A stretch of 21,980 bases of DNA from JBFIHZ01 sp041601535 (lineage in GTDB: Bacteria > Pseudomonadota > Gammaproteobacteria > Xanthomonadales > SZUA-36). Made by a program: the position numbers and the translations under genes. Each line of letters opens with the position of its first letter. Positions within the stretch are counted from its first letter, which is position 1. Where the stretch lies: NCBI GenBank assembly GCA_041601535.1, contig JBFIHZ010000023.1:1-21980 (forward strand). The letters run 5' to 3'. The notes under the pieces are model-generated. The model was not told the origin of the DNA. It searched no databases and saw only the letters and a list, made by a program, of their open reading frames with translations. Positions 14,485-20,876 of this stretch are shown here, piece by piece.

Positions 14485-15288
14485 TCAGCCGTATTTTTTC
14501 TCATGCGCGTCCAGCGTTTTGGCGCAGCTGTCCAGTGCCTTGAGCAGCAGCTCATGCAGCGATGGTTCCGGGTCACCGGCCTGATCATTGGTGTTGTCCG
14601 CCGCCAGCCAGGCCGCGGTGTGCGCTGCGCACAGATTGCGCATACCGCGCCAGCGCTCAATCATCTGTTCCGCCCAGTCGCGGAATTCCTGGGCCGCGCC
14701 GGGCCGCTTTTCCAGCGCCTTGGCCAGGGTTGGGTGGAAGCTGATGGAATTCTTCAGGCCGAAAAAGCCCAGCAATGCCGGCAGGCGCAGGTACATCAGC
14801 GTGTCGTCCACATGCAGTGTCTCTGATGCCCGGTGGTAGGCCAGCACGGAGGAGAAATGCACGTTCTGGTTGTGCGAGATGAAATCCACGCCACGCGGTA
14901 CGGTGAACTCAAAATCACTGGCATACATTTTATGCAGCGCCGCATCTTCCGTGCCGGTGGCTTCCCACGGCAGGTCGGGAAATCGTTCCAGGTGGCGCGC
15001 CGTGCCGTACAGCCGGGCCGCCGGGAACATGGCATGCATGGCTTCAACGTGCATAGTGTGAAACGGGTGCAGGTTCACAATGGCTTCAATATGCTCAGGC
15101 CCGCCAGTGATGGCTTCCACCTCCCTGGCCTGTGAACGGCTGAGCGTCCAGCTGTCGAGAAACACGAAGGCACCGTTACTTCGGCGCACCAGCGATGCCT
15201 GGGTGCCCACATCCACCAGGCCGGCGATTTTGTACGAGCCGCGCAGGTTCCAGAATCCGTCGGCCACGTGAAGGACGTTTTTGCTCAT
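14485..15288 (-). CDS. Metallo-beta-lactamase-like protein, uncharacterised
   Basis: Protein of 267 residues without signal peptide or membrane segment. It has the general pattern of an MBL fold: an N-terminal strand pair (ASLVRRSNGAFVFLDSW), then a His-rich loop at the place of the metal motif (NLHPFHTMHVEAMHAMFP, with His74, His77, His80 and His85), a target-like segment (ARLYGTARHLERFPDLPW) and a later VLAYHRASETLHVDDTLMY block. The normal HxHxDH order is degenerate, so metal binding and hydrolase activity are uncertain; it may be a DUF4336-like relative. ATG 15288 is only 12 nt after the stop of the interrupted MerR-type gene, with no clear ribosome-binding site, so translation may depend on coupling to that frame. 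Confidence 0.6.
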   Translation of the reverse strand: MSKNVLHVADGFWNLRGSYKIAGLVDVGTQASLVRRSNGAFVFLDSWTLSRSQAREVEAITGGPEHIEAIVNLHPFHTMHVEAMHAMFPAARLYGTARHLERFPDLPWEATGTEDAALHKMYASDFEFTVPRGVDFISHNQNVHFSSVLAYHRASETLHVDDTLMYLRLPALLGFFGLKNSISFHPTLAKALEKRPGAAQEFRDWAEQMIERWRGMRNLCAAHTAAWLAADNTNDQAGDPEPSLHELLLKALDSCAKTLDAHEKKYG

Positions 15289-15300
15289 GATGCAGGAAGT

Positions 15301-15687
15301 CTAGCTGATCAGCTCATCAATCACCGGACATTCTTGCAACTCGCCCTGCTGGCAGCGGTCCATCATGCGTCGCAGCGAGGCCCGCAATTGCTGCAGTTCA
15401 CGGATTTTGTGTGACACGTCCCGCTCATGCGTGCTCAGCAAGGTGTGCACGCTGGCACAGTCCTGCTCTGCCTGCTGCGCCAGGTCCGTAAGGCGGCGGG
15501 TTTCTGCCTAGCTAAAGCCCAGCGCCCTGCTGCGCAGGATAAATTGCAGCCATTTCAGATGTTCATCGGAGTAATCCCGGTAACCGTTTGACAAACGGCC
15601 GGCGGGGCGCAGCAGGCCGATGTGTTCAAAATAGCGAATGGTTTCCACCGGACAGTCGGTGGCAGCAGACAGTTCACCAATCAGCAT
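15301..15687 (-). pseudogene. MerR-family divalent-metal regulator interrupted by in-frame TAG
   Basis: The reading frame spans 128 codons, full length for metal-sensing MerR proteins, but codon 60 (15510-15508) is TAG. The first part has the family's winged helix (MLIGELSAATDCPVETIRYF; RDYSDEHLKWLQFILRSRALGFS). After the stop the same frame continues with the expected dimerisation helix and metal loop, reaching a TAG at 15303-15301. Cys77, Cys112 and Cys120 are all present; Cys at 77 (Ser in CueR) is typical of sensors of divalent ions such as Zn, Cd, Pb or Hg. Family members usually read GFSL at this point, so one base change from a Leu codon would explain the stop. It is divergent from merC and probably controlled the promoter there. 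Start ATG 15687. Confidence 0.85.
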
Positions 15688-15691
15688 GGGC

Positions 15692-15722
15692 TTGACCTTG
15701 TAGTAACTATAGGCAATACACT
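15692..15722 (+). promoter_or_regulatory. MerR-type promoter/operator of the merC operon
   Basis: TTGACC (15692-15697), a 19-nt spacer and TACACT (15717-15722). The over-long spacer is the signature of MerR-regulated promoters, in which the metal-bound regulator untwists the DNA. The spacer holds the dyad T-n-TAGT-A-ACTA-n-A (15699-15711), closer to the CTATAGTnACTA-type sites of CadR/PbrR than to the GTAC dyads of mercury MerR. The ATG of merC follows 43 nt downstream. Confidence 0.85.
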
Positions 15723-15765
15723 GCATTTGGTCCCCTTTCCGGGCAAAAAGTTGCAAGGAAGTTTT

Positions 15766-16194
15766 ATGCTTGAAAATCACACTACACGCTGGGCCAGTTG
15801 GACCAGCAAGTCCGGCGCTGTCGGCGTGGTACTGGCCACTTTTGGATGCGCCTCGTGCTTTCCGGCCGCGGCGGCACTCGGCTCTGCCCTTGGGCTGGGC
15901 TTTCTGGGTCAGTTTGAAGGCCTTTTCATCAATAGCTTATTGCCCATATTCGCCGGCCTGGTTGCCGTGGTGAATGTTGTTTGGTTTCTTCAGCATCGCC
16001 GCTGGTGGCGTCTGGTTGCTGCTCTGGCCGGCCCCGCCATGGTGCTGGCCACCCTGTATCTGTTCTGGACCGACGACTGGAGCACCTGGTTGTTCTACCT
16101 GGGTGTGGTGCTGATCTTTGCCGTGTCGGTATGGGATATGTGGTCTCCGCCGGGCCGGCAGTGCCGCGTCGCAGAGGGATCAGCTCATGGATAA
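15766..16194 (+). CDS. merC: MerC-family metal transport protein
   Basis: Inner-membrane protein of 142 residues with four hydrophobic helices (about 17-42, 50-75, 82-101 and 108-127). The MerC signature is clear: residues ~23-32 read LATFGCASCF with the vicinal Cys28 and Cys31 that bind the metal ion in the first helix, followed by GLGFLGQFEGLFINSLLPIFAG. The C-terminal tail keeps Cys133 (GRQC). MerC imports Hg(II) in mercury operons; homologues outside them may handle other ions. ATG 15766 has an AAGGAAG site 5 nt upstream. It is controlled by the MerR-type promoter at 15692-15722 and shares its last bases with the next gene. No merA or merT is present in the window. Confidence 0.92.
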   Translation: MLENHTTRWASWTSKSGAVGVVLATFGCASCFPAAAALGSALGLGFLGQFEGLFINSLLPIFAGLVAVVNVVWFLQHRRWWRLVAALAGPAMVLATLYLFWTDDWSTWLFYLGVVLIFAVSVWDMWSPPGRQCRVAEGSAHG

Positions 16195-16429
16195 ATTCAC
16201 AACCCATGCATCAGGTACAGGGACCGCTGAATTGCGCTCGGTCATCACCTGCCCGGAATGTGGTCACAGCTGCGAAGAGAACATGCCGGTAGATGCCTGC
16301 CAGTTTTTCTTTGATTGCCCGGCCTGTGCTGCGGTGTTGCGGCCGATAAAAGGTGACTGTTGCGTGTTCTGCAGCTATGGCACGGTGCCATGCCCGCCCC
16401 GGCAGACGGGATCGGAGCCGTGCGCCTGA
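16187..16429 (+). CDS. GDCCVxC-domain cysteine-rich small protein
   Basis: Protein of 80 residues with 11 cysteines. The family motif is GDCCVFCSYGTVPCPPRQ (residues 56-73), and two CxxC pairs precede it (Cys22/25 in TCPECGHSC, and Cys44/47 in DCPACAAV). The family is known mostly from neighbours of merC-like genes and is sometimes annotated as a (seleno)protein; here every such position is Cys and there is no internal TGA. A zinc- or heavy-metal-binding or redox role is likely but unproven. ATG 16187 overlaps the merC stop by 8 nt and has a GAGGGA site about 6 nt upstream, so the two are translationally coupled. Confidence 0.88.
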   Translation: MDKFTTHASGTGTAELRSVITCPECGHSCEENMPVDACQFFFDCPACAAVLRPIKGDCCVFCSYGTVPCPPRQTGSEPCA

Positions 16430-16460
16430 CAGCCTGCTGATATTGTCCCTGCGGCGACTG

Positions 16461-16483
16461 CCAGCCGGCGTTATTCCGGCCGG
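16461..16483 (+). terminator. Weak terminator candidate after the GDCCVxC gene
   Basis: CCAGCCGG, loop CGTTATT, CCGGCCGG pairs as a 7-bp stem with one mismatch, followed by GGTTTCT. It lies 32 nt after the stop codon. The short T run makes it only moderately credible. Confidence 0.35.
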
Positions 16484-16571
16484 GGTTTCTGCTACCCTGT
16501 GAGCATGTACTTGGTGACGCCGGCTGGCCCGTTTCCGGGCTGTCGCGCAGTTGCACATTGGGGTGATTGAA

Positions 16572-17168
16572 ATGGATATCGTATCGGCTGCCACCTTGCT
16601 GTTTCTTGTGATGGACCCGCTGGGTAATATCCCGGTGTTTCTGTCGGTGCTGGAAGATGTCGCGCCGCAGCGCCGCACCCGTGTGCTGATCCGCGAACTC
16701 TTGCTGGCTTTGCTGGTGCTGATGCTGTTCCTGTTCTGCGGGCGTTACGTGCTGGGCTTCCTGCAGCTCAGCGAACACTCCATTCGCATAGCCGGCGGCA
16801 TCATACTGTTTCTGATCGCGTTGAAAATGCTGTTTCCCATGCAACGAACCGCGGACACGCCCGATGAGATTCTGGGCGAGCCCCTGCTGGTGCCGTTGGC
16901 CATTCCCATGGTGGCCGGCCCGTCAGCTCTGGCCGTGGTGATGTTGCTGTCCAGCAACGAACCCGGCCGCATGGTGGACTGGATGCTGGCGCTGTTCGCG
17001 GCCTGGCTGCTGAGTTCACTCATCCTGATTTCAGCCACGGGCCTCAAGCGCTTTCTTGGCCGGCGTGGCCTGATTGCGCTGGAGCGGTTGATGGGCATGT
17101 TGCTGGTGGCCATCGCCGTGCAGATGCTGCTGGATGGTATTTCCGCCTACCTGGGTAATGCTGCATGA
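16572..17168 (+). CDS. yhgN: MarC-family integral membrane protein (YhgN-like)
   Basis: Inner-membrane protein of 198 residues with six predicted helices, the usual MarC/YhgN length. Recognisable blocks are LLFLVMDPLGNIPVFLSVL (first helix and loop), RELLLALLVLMLFLFCGRYVLGFL, IRIAGGIILFLIALKMLFP, and PLLVPLAIPMVAGPSALAVVMLL, which carries the conserved Pro/Gly block of the family. It was once thought to act in antibiotic resistance, a role not supported for E. coli MarC; transport of small molecules such as amino acids is only suggested. I chose ATG 16572 because GGGGTGA lies 6 nt upstream. Its stop overlaps the start of the following sensor kinase, so the two are coupled. Confidence 0.92.
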   Translation: MDIVSAATLLFLVMDPLGNIPVFLSVLEDVAPQRRTRVLIRELLLALLVLMLFLFCGRYVLGFLQLSEHSIRIAGGIILFLIALKMLFPMQRTADTPDEILGEPLLVPLAIPMVAGPSALAVVMLLSSNEPGRMVDWMLALFAAWLLSSLILISATGLKRFLGRRGLIALERLMGMLLVAIAVQMLLDGISAYLGNAA

Positions 17169-19327
17169 ATAAAGAACGATTGGAGGTATGGGGTTCAAAA
17201 CAGTTTACCTCCACCACGCTCAACTTCATCCTGAATGCCGGCCTGGTTACCTGCACGTTTTTCGGTCTGTTTGATTTTCTTACCGGGGATTCCACCGGCG
17301 CGGCCATTCTGATGCTGGTCATAGTGGGCCTGCTTTTGGCCCGGGTTGTCTACAACCTCAGTGATAACGTCACCGTTTCACTACAAATGGTGGGCATCAG
17401 CGCGTTTGCCGGCGTGGTTTTCCTGTCGTACAGTCAGGGTGGACTGGACTCGCCCACGCTTTGGTGGCTGGTGGTAGTGCCCTTGTGTTTTATTGTGTGT
17501 GGCCATTATTTTGCTGCCTGTTTCTGGATGGCCATGGCGTGCATCACGGTGTTGGTGTTTTTGCTGGAGATGCCGCTGGGCAGCTCCAGTCTTCCCCGAT
17601 CCATGCAGTCCAGTTCGGAATTCTACGCGCTGGTAATGATTGGTCTGTTTATCGTGCTGGTCATCTTTATTGTACTCGTTGAAACATCCCGCCATGCCGC
17701 GTTTCAGAAACTGGAAAAGGCTTCTGCCGGCTTGCAGGCGACAGCCCAGGCGCTGGAGCTGAGCAATCACGAGTTGGTGGCCGCGCGCGACGCCGCACTG
17801 GAGCACGCGGCGACACAGTCGCGATTTATGGCGAACATGAGTCACGAGTTGCGGACACCGCTCAATGGCGTGCTCGGGGCGGTGAATCTGCTGGATACCT
17901 CCAGCATGAACAGCAGCCAGAAAGAGTTGGTGCAGATACTTAAACGCAGCGGCGGCCACCTGATTGAAATCATCAATGATGTGCTGGATTACTCCAAGCT
18001 GGAAGCAGGCAAGCTGACCCTTGAGCAGACGGAATTTTCACCCCGCAGCCTGACCGAGGGAATAGCCAACCTGTTTCGCGCCGAGGCTAACCAGAAAGGT
18101 TTGCGGCTGACCTGCAGGGTGGCGGGTGACGTGCCTGAGCAGGCATTGGCAGATGAGAAACGCTTGCGCCAGATCGGCAGCAACCTGGTGTCCAACGCCA
18201 TTAAATTTACCCAGCAAGGTGAAGTAAATCTGGATCTGGCAGTTGCAGGAGACAAACGTGACGGCGTGGTGTGGCTGGCGCTGACGGTGACCGATACGGG
18301 TATCGGAATTTCGTCCGATAAACACAAAAGCCTGTTTGACGCATTTTACCAGCTTGATGGTTCCATGACCCGGACGGCCGGGGGTACCGGCCTGGGCCTG
18401 ACGATTTCTGCGGAACTGGCGCGGATGATGGGCGGCTATATACTGGTCAGCAGCGAGCTGGGCAAAGGCTCGATTTTTACCCTTGAAGTGCCGGTGCAAA
18501 AGTCTGGTGGCGGTACAGCCTGCGTCAGGCCTTTGCTCACACGCCCGGTGCAGTCAGCCATTGTCATAGAACCGCATGAACTCAGCCGGGTGATCTGTAC
18601 CGAGCTGTTGCAACAGCTGGGCATCAAGGTGGCAGGCGTGGGGGCTCAACTGACCGCTGAGATGTCCGAACGGGCGCTTCGACCGGGTTGTGTCGTGGTG
18701 GTCGATGCCGGTGTGGCATTGGCAGTGGCCGAGGAGAGCCGGGCAGAGTGGATGGCCGAGCTGGGCGACCGCTTGCTGATCAGCCTTCCCGTGTCAGGCC
18801 GCACTGAACAGATCAACCGTCTGTTCCCGTCTGCCAGGCTGCTGGAACATCCGATCGGCCTGATGGCGCTGGCCTCAGCGATCAACCAGGGTGGGTTGGA
18901 AGGGGGTGAAGAACCCGATGCCAGCGAATCCCGGCCTGCGGCAACTGCGGCCAGGGTGCTGGTGGTTGAGGATGACCCCATCAACCAGAAACTGGCCGTT
19001 TCCATGCTGGAAAAGGCCGGTTATCCGGCTGATACGGCCAGCAATGGGCAGCAGGCGGTCGATGCGCAGCGTGAACAGGCTTACGATTTGATCCTGATGG
19101 ACTGCCGCATGCCGGTGATGGATGGCTTTGAAGCCACCCGGCTGATTCGCCGGCATGAAGCAGTGAGTGGTAGCAAACCCTGCAAGATTATTGCCGTGAC
19201 GGGGGATGCCCAGTCCAGTGACCGGGATCGCTGCCTGGATGCCGGCATGGATATGTTTATCAGCAAGCCGTACATGTTTGAGGCATTGCGCACTGCCATG
19301 GAGCAGGCGCTGCGGGATTCTGTTTAA
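17165..19327 (+). CDS. Membrane hybrid sensor histidine kinase with degenerate and canonical receivers
   Basis: Inner-membrane signalling protein of 720 residues. Residues 20-170 hold about six hydrophobic helices with short loops, so sensing probably occurs in or near the membrane. A coiled coil (175-215) leads into HisKA with His227 in FMANMSHELRTPLNG. The catalytic ATPase domain has the N box (Asn344 in NLVSNAIKFT), DTGIGI (377-382) and GGTGLGL (406-412). Residues ~463-575 look like a degenerate receiver: the acidic pair is reduced to IEP, Asp514 lies in VVVVDAG, and His562 stands where the conserved Lys would be. The final receiver (597-716) is complete: Asp603/604, phospho-acceptor Asp646, Thr679 and Lys701. 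No DNA-binding output domain, so phosphotransfer to another protein is expected. The ATG overlaps the marC stop. Confidence 0.93.
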   Translation: MNKERLEVWGSKQFTSTTLNFILNAGLVTCTFFGLFDFLTGDSTGAAILMLVIVGLLLARVVYNLSDNVTVSLQMVGISAFAGVVFLSYSQGGLDSPTLWWLVVVPLCFIVCGHYFAACFWMAMACITVLVFLLEMPLGSSSLPRSMQSSSEFYALVMIGLFIVLVIFIVLVETSRHAAFQKLEKASAGLQATAQALELSNHELVAARDAALEHAATQSRFMANMSHELRTPLNGVLGAVNLLDTSSMNSSQKELVQILKRSGGHLIEIINDVLDYSKLEAGKLTLEQTEFSPRSLTEGIANLFRAEANQKGLRLTCRVAGDVPEQALADEKRLRQIGSNLVSNAIKFTQQGEVNLDLAVAGDKRDGVVWLALTVTDTGIGISSDKHKSLFDAFYQLDGSMTRTAGGTGLGLTISAELARMMGGYILVSSELGKGSIFTLEVPVQKSGGGTACVRPLLTRPVQSAIVIEPHELSRVICTELLQQLGIKVAGVGAQLTAEMSERALRPGCVVVVDAGVALAVAEESRAEWMAELGDRLLISLPVSGRTEQINRLFPSARLLEHPIGLMALASAINQGGLEGGEEPDASESRPAATAARVLVVEDDPINQKLAVSMLEKAGYPADTASNGQQAVDAQREQAYDLILMDCRMPVMDGFEATRLIRRHEAVSGSKPCKIIAVTGDAQSSDRDRCLDAGMDMFISKPYMFEALRTAMEQALRDSV

Positions 19328-19343
19328 CCCTAAAAACAAGGTG

Positions 19344-19377
19344 ATTGCCGGCGCGCCCGAATGATGCGGCCGGCAAT
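19344..19377. terminator. Bidirectional terminator hairpin
   Basis: ATTGCCGGC (19344-19352) pairs perfectly with GCCGGCAAT (19369-19377); a CGC/GCG pair in the loop extends it. It lies between the convergent stop codons of the hybrid kinase and the cyclophilin. T runs are short on both sides (TTTC on plus; TTGTTTTT further out on minus). Confidence 0.6.
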
Positions 19378-19418
19378 TTCTGTGACTCCGTGGACCAGCA
19401 GCAAGCCGCTGCGTGGCT

Positions 19419-20474
19419 TCAGGGTGCGTTTACGTAAGCCAGTTCCTCACACAGAGCAAGGTTATCCAGCGCGATACGTTGAATGGGCACCACGCCTTGC
19501 TGGTTGATGGACGGTATGTTGTAACTCACGCTGCCGTTTTCGCAGTCGCTGAAATCCAGGGTTATCGTGCCATCAATGGTCTGCCCCGGGGCTGGCTCGG
19601 GCGAGTCGAAAATGCCGCCCCGGGTGATTTCTACCTGCAACTCGGCTGTGCCACCGGTATACGGGCCGAAAGCGGTCAACCAGCGGTGCCCGGCATCGCC
19701 CAGGTTGGCAATAACGGACTCGTCTGGCCGCTCCGTATCAAAGGTAAACCAGGCCAGGAAAACCTGTTCAATGTCCGGAAACACGGTGACGAAAAAGCCC
19801 TGGCCACCGGTCATGGGGTCGTACCAGGCATCATTCATGCCGGCATTCATATGGAAATTGTCCGGGTTGATGGCATCCACCAACACCAGGTTTTCGCGTT
19901 TCGGGTTGCCGCTGCCGGAATAGTTGATCATCGGCAATTCCTGGAATGATGCGCCGGCATTGTAGATCGGCAAAGCGGCAATGGCGTCGACTACCTGCAT
20001 GCCGTTGCCCACAACCCGGCCAAACACGGTAAAGCCTCCATTGCTGTTGTCCAGTTCTGCTGAATTGTCTTTCAGGTTGATAAACCACTGGCTGGTGGCG
20101 CTGTCAGGATTGCCCGCGATTTTGGCCATGGCAATGGTGCCGCGGGTGTTGGAGATTCCTGGTTCGTTCTTAACAGCCGGGTTGGTGGCAACAGCACCCA
20201 CGACATTGTTGATAAAGGTGTAAGCGCCACCCTGAATGACGAAATTTTTCACGCTGCGGTGGATAAAGGTATCGTTGTAGTCACCGTCGTTAACGTAAGC
20301 GAGGAAATTCGCTACCGTTTTAGGCTTTTCTTCATCGAACAATTCGATTTCGATATCGCCAAGAGTGGTTTTGAAAATGACATTGGTTGCCCAGGCGGGG
20401 CTTGCGATGCCCAGGCATGCGACGATGATAGCCAGGCCGGCAATACGGCGGCCGGAAAAGCAATAGGAATGCAT
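19419..20474 (-). CDS. Exported cyclophilin-type peptidyl-prolyl isomerase with extra C-terminal domain
   Basis: Protein of 351 residues with a signal peptide (residues 1-29: basic start, hydrophobic core LAIIVACLGIA, cleavage after PAWA). The cyclophilin domain (31-200) has VIFKTTLGDIEIELF, the TVANFLAYVN helix, Arg73 in FIHRSV, VIQGG (79-83) and SQWFIN (128-133), and resembles the periplasmic PpiA group. Residues 205-351 form an additional domain (NAGMNDAWYDPMTGGQGFFV, AWFTFDTERPDES, WLTAFGPYTGGTAELQVE, a DC-ENGSVSYN strand and Cys342) seen at the end of secreted proteins of gammaproteobacteria, of unknown function. It would help protein folding in the periplasm or outside the cell. ATG 20474 has GGAG about 10 nt upstream. 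Confidence 0.9.
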   Translation of the reverse strand: MHSYCFSGRRIAGLAIIVACLGIASPAWATNVIFKTTLGDIEIELFDEEKPKTVANFLAYVNDGDYNDTFIHRSVKNFVIQGGAYTFINNVVGAVATNPAVKNEPGISNTRGTIAMAKIAGNPDSATSQWFINLKDNSAELDNSNGGFTVFGRVVGNGMQVVDAIAALPIYNAGASFQELPMINYSGSGNPKRENLVLVDAINPDNFHMNAGMNDAWYDPMTGGQGFFVTVFPDIEQVFLAWFTFDTERPDESVIANLGDAGHRWLTAFGPYTGGTAELQVEITRGGIFDSPEPAPGQTIDGTITLDFSDCENGSVSYNIPSINQQGVVPIQRIALDNLALCEELAYVNAP

Positions 20475-20559
20475 GAATTATGGCTCCGTTGGAATGATTT
20501 GGGTAATCTGTTTCTCGTTCGTGCCTGCAATGTGGTACTCAGAAGGGGAATTTAAAGGC

Positions 20560-20575
20560 TTTCGGCAGGCCGAAA
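20560..20575. repeat. Perfect inverted repeat TTTCGGC-AG-GCCGAAA
   Basis: Seven bases on each side of a 2-nt centre, about 85 nt upstream of the cyclophilin start. The short loop fits a protein-binding operator better than an RNA hairpin. Confidence 0.5.
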
Positions 20576-20586
20576 AATCCCATTAT

Positions 20587-20600
20587 CCCGTTTTTACGGG
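20587..20600. repeat. Small hairpin CCCGT-TTTT-ACGGG
   Basis: Five-base stem with a TTTT loop, 11 nt from the previous inverted repeat on its far side. Together they could form two adjacent stems in the cyclophilin mRNA leader. Confidence 0.4.
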
Positions 20601-20806
20601 TTCGAAGGAATCCTTGTCAGTAAGCCTTGCCCTTTGTACGAGCTTTCCAAGGTTGATATTTCCAACGTTTACAGAAGCTTGTGGTCTGTGTTTGGCTTGC
20701 GATTGTCACAGTGCGCACCTGCCCGTGATCTCATCTCAGGTTGTCCGCCAGTGCGTAAAATCCGCCCGGCTACCACTTGATCACGCCGCAAATACCATCA
20801 AAAGGG

Positions 20807-20835
20807 CGGCGCAGCTACCAAGCTGCAGGGCGCCG
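20807..20835. repeat. Compound hairpin upstream of the partial sensor kinase
   Basis: GCAGCT (20811-20816), loop ACCA and AGCTGC (20821-20826) form a perfect stem; an alternative outer stem pairs CGGCGC (20807-20812) with GCGCCG (20830-20835). It ends 41 nt before the kinase start codon and may be a regulatory element or the end of an upstream RNA. Confidence 0.45.
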
Positions 20836-20876
20836 TGCCTTGACTTGTCCGGCCCGCTCACATCCAATGCGGTGCA

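Larger units (their letters stand above)
20475..20876. other. Non-coding divergent gap with three hairpins
   Basis: No gene is convincing in these 402 nt; it separates the divergent cyclophilin and sensor kinase genes. It holds the perfect inverted repeat at 20560-20575, a second at 20587-20600 and a larger hairpin at 20807-20835. A weak promoter for the cyclophilin could be CTGACA then TAAAAA (18-nt spacer) on the minus strand just upstream of the first two hairpins, which would place them in the mRNA leader. Confidence 0.55.

Noticed and set aside
15508..15687. The 59-codon MerR fragment as a complete small gene
   Set aside because: The same frame continues after the TAG with the expected dimerisation helix and metal-binding cysteines, so it is the first half of one interrupted gene.
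16187..16429. GDCCVxC protein as a selenoprotein
   Set aside because: All motif positions are Cys codons and there is no internal TGA, so selenocysteine is not needed here.
16521..16551. GCCCG-TTTC-CGGGC hairpin upstream of marC as a riboswitch or terminator
   Set aside because: A 5-bp stem is common by chance at this GC content, and no T run or conserved riboswitch core is seen.
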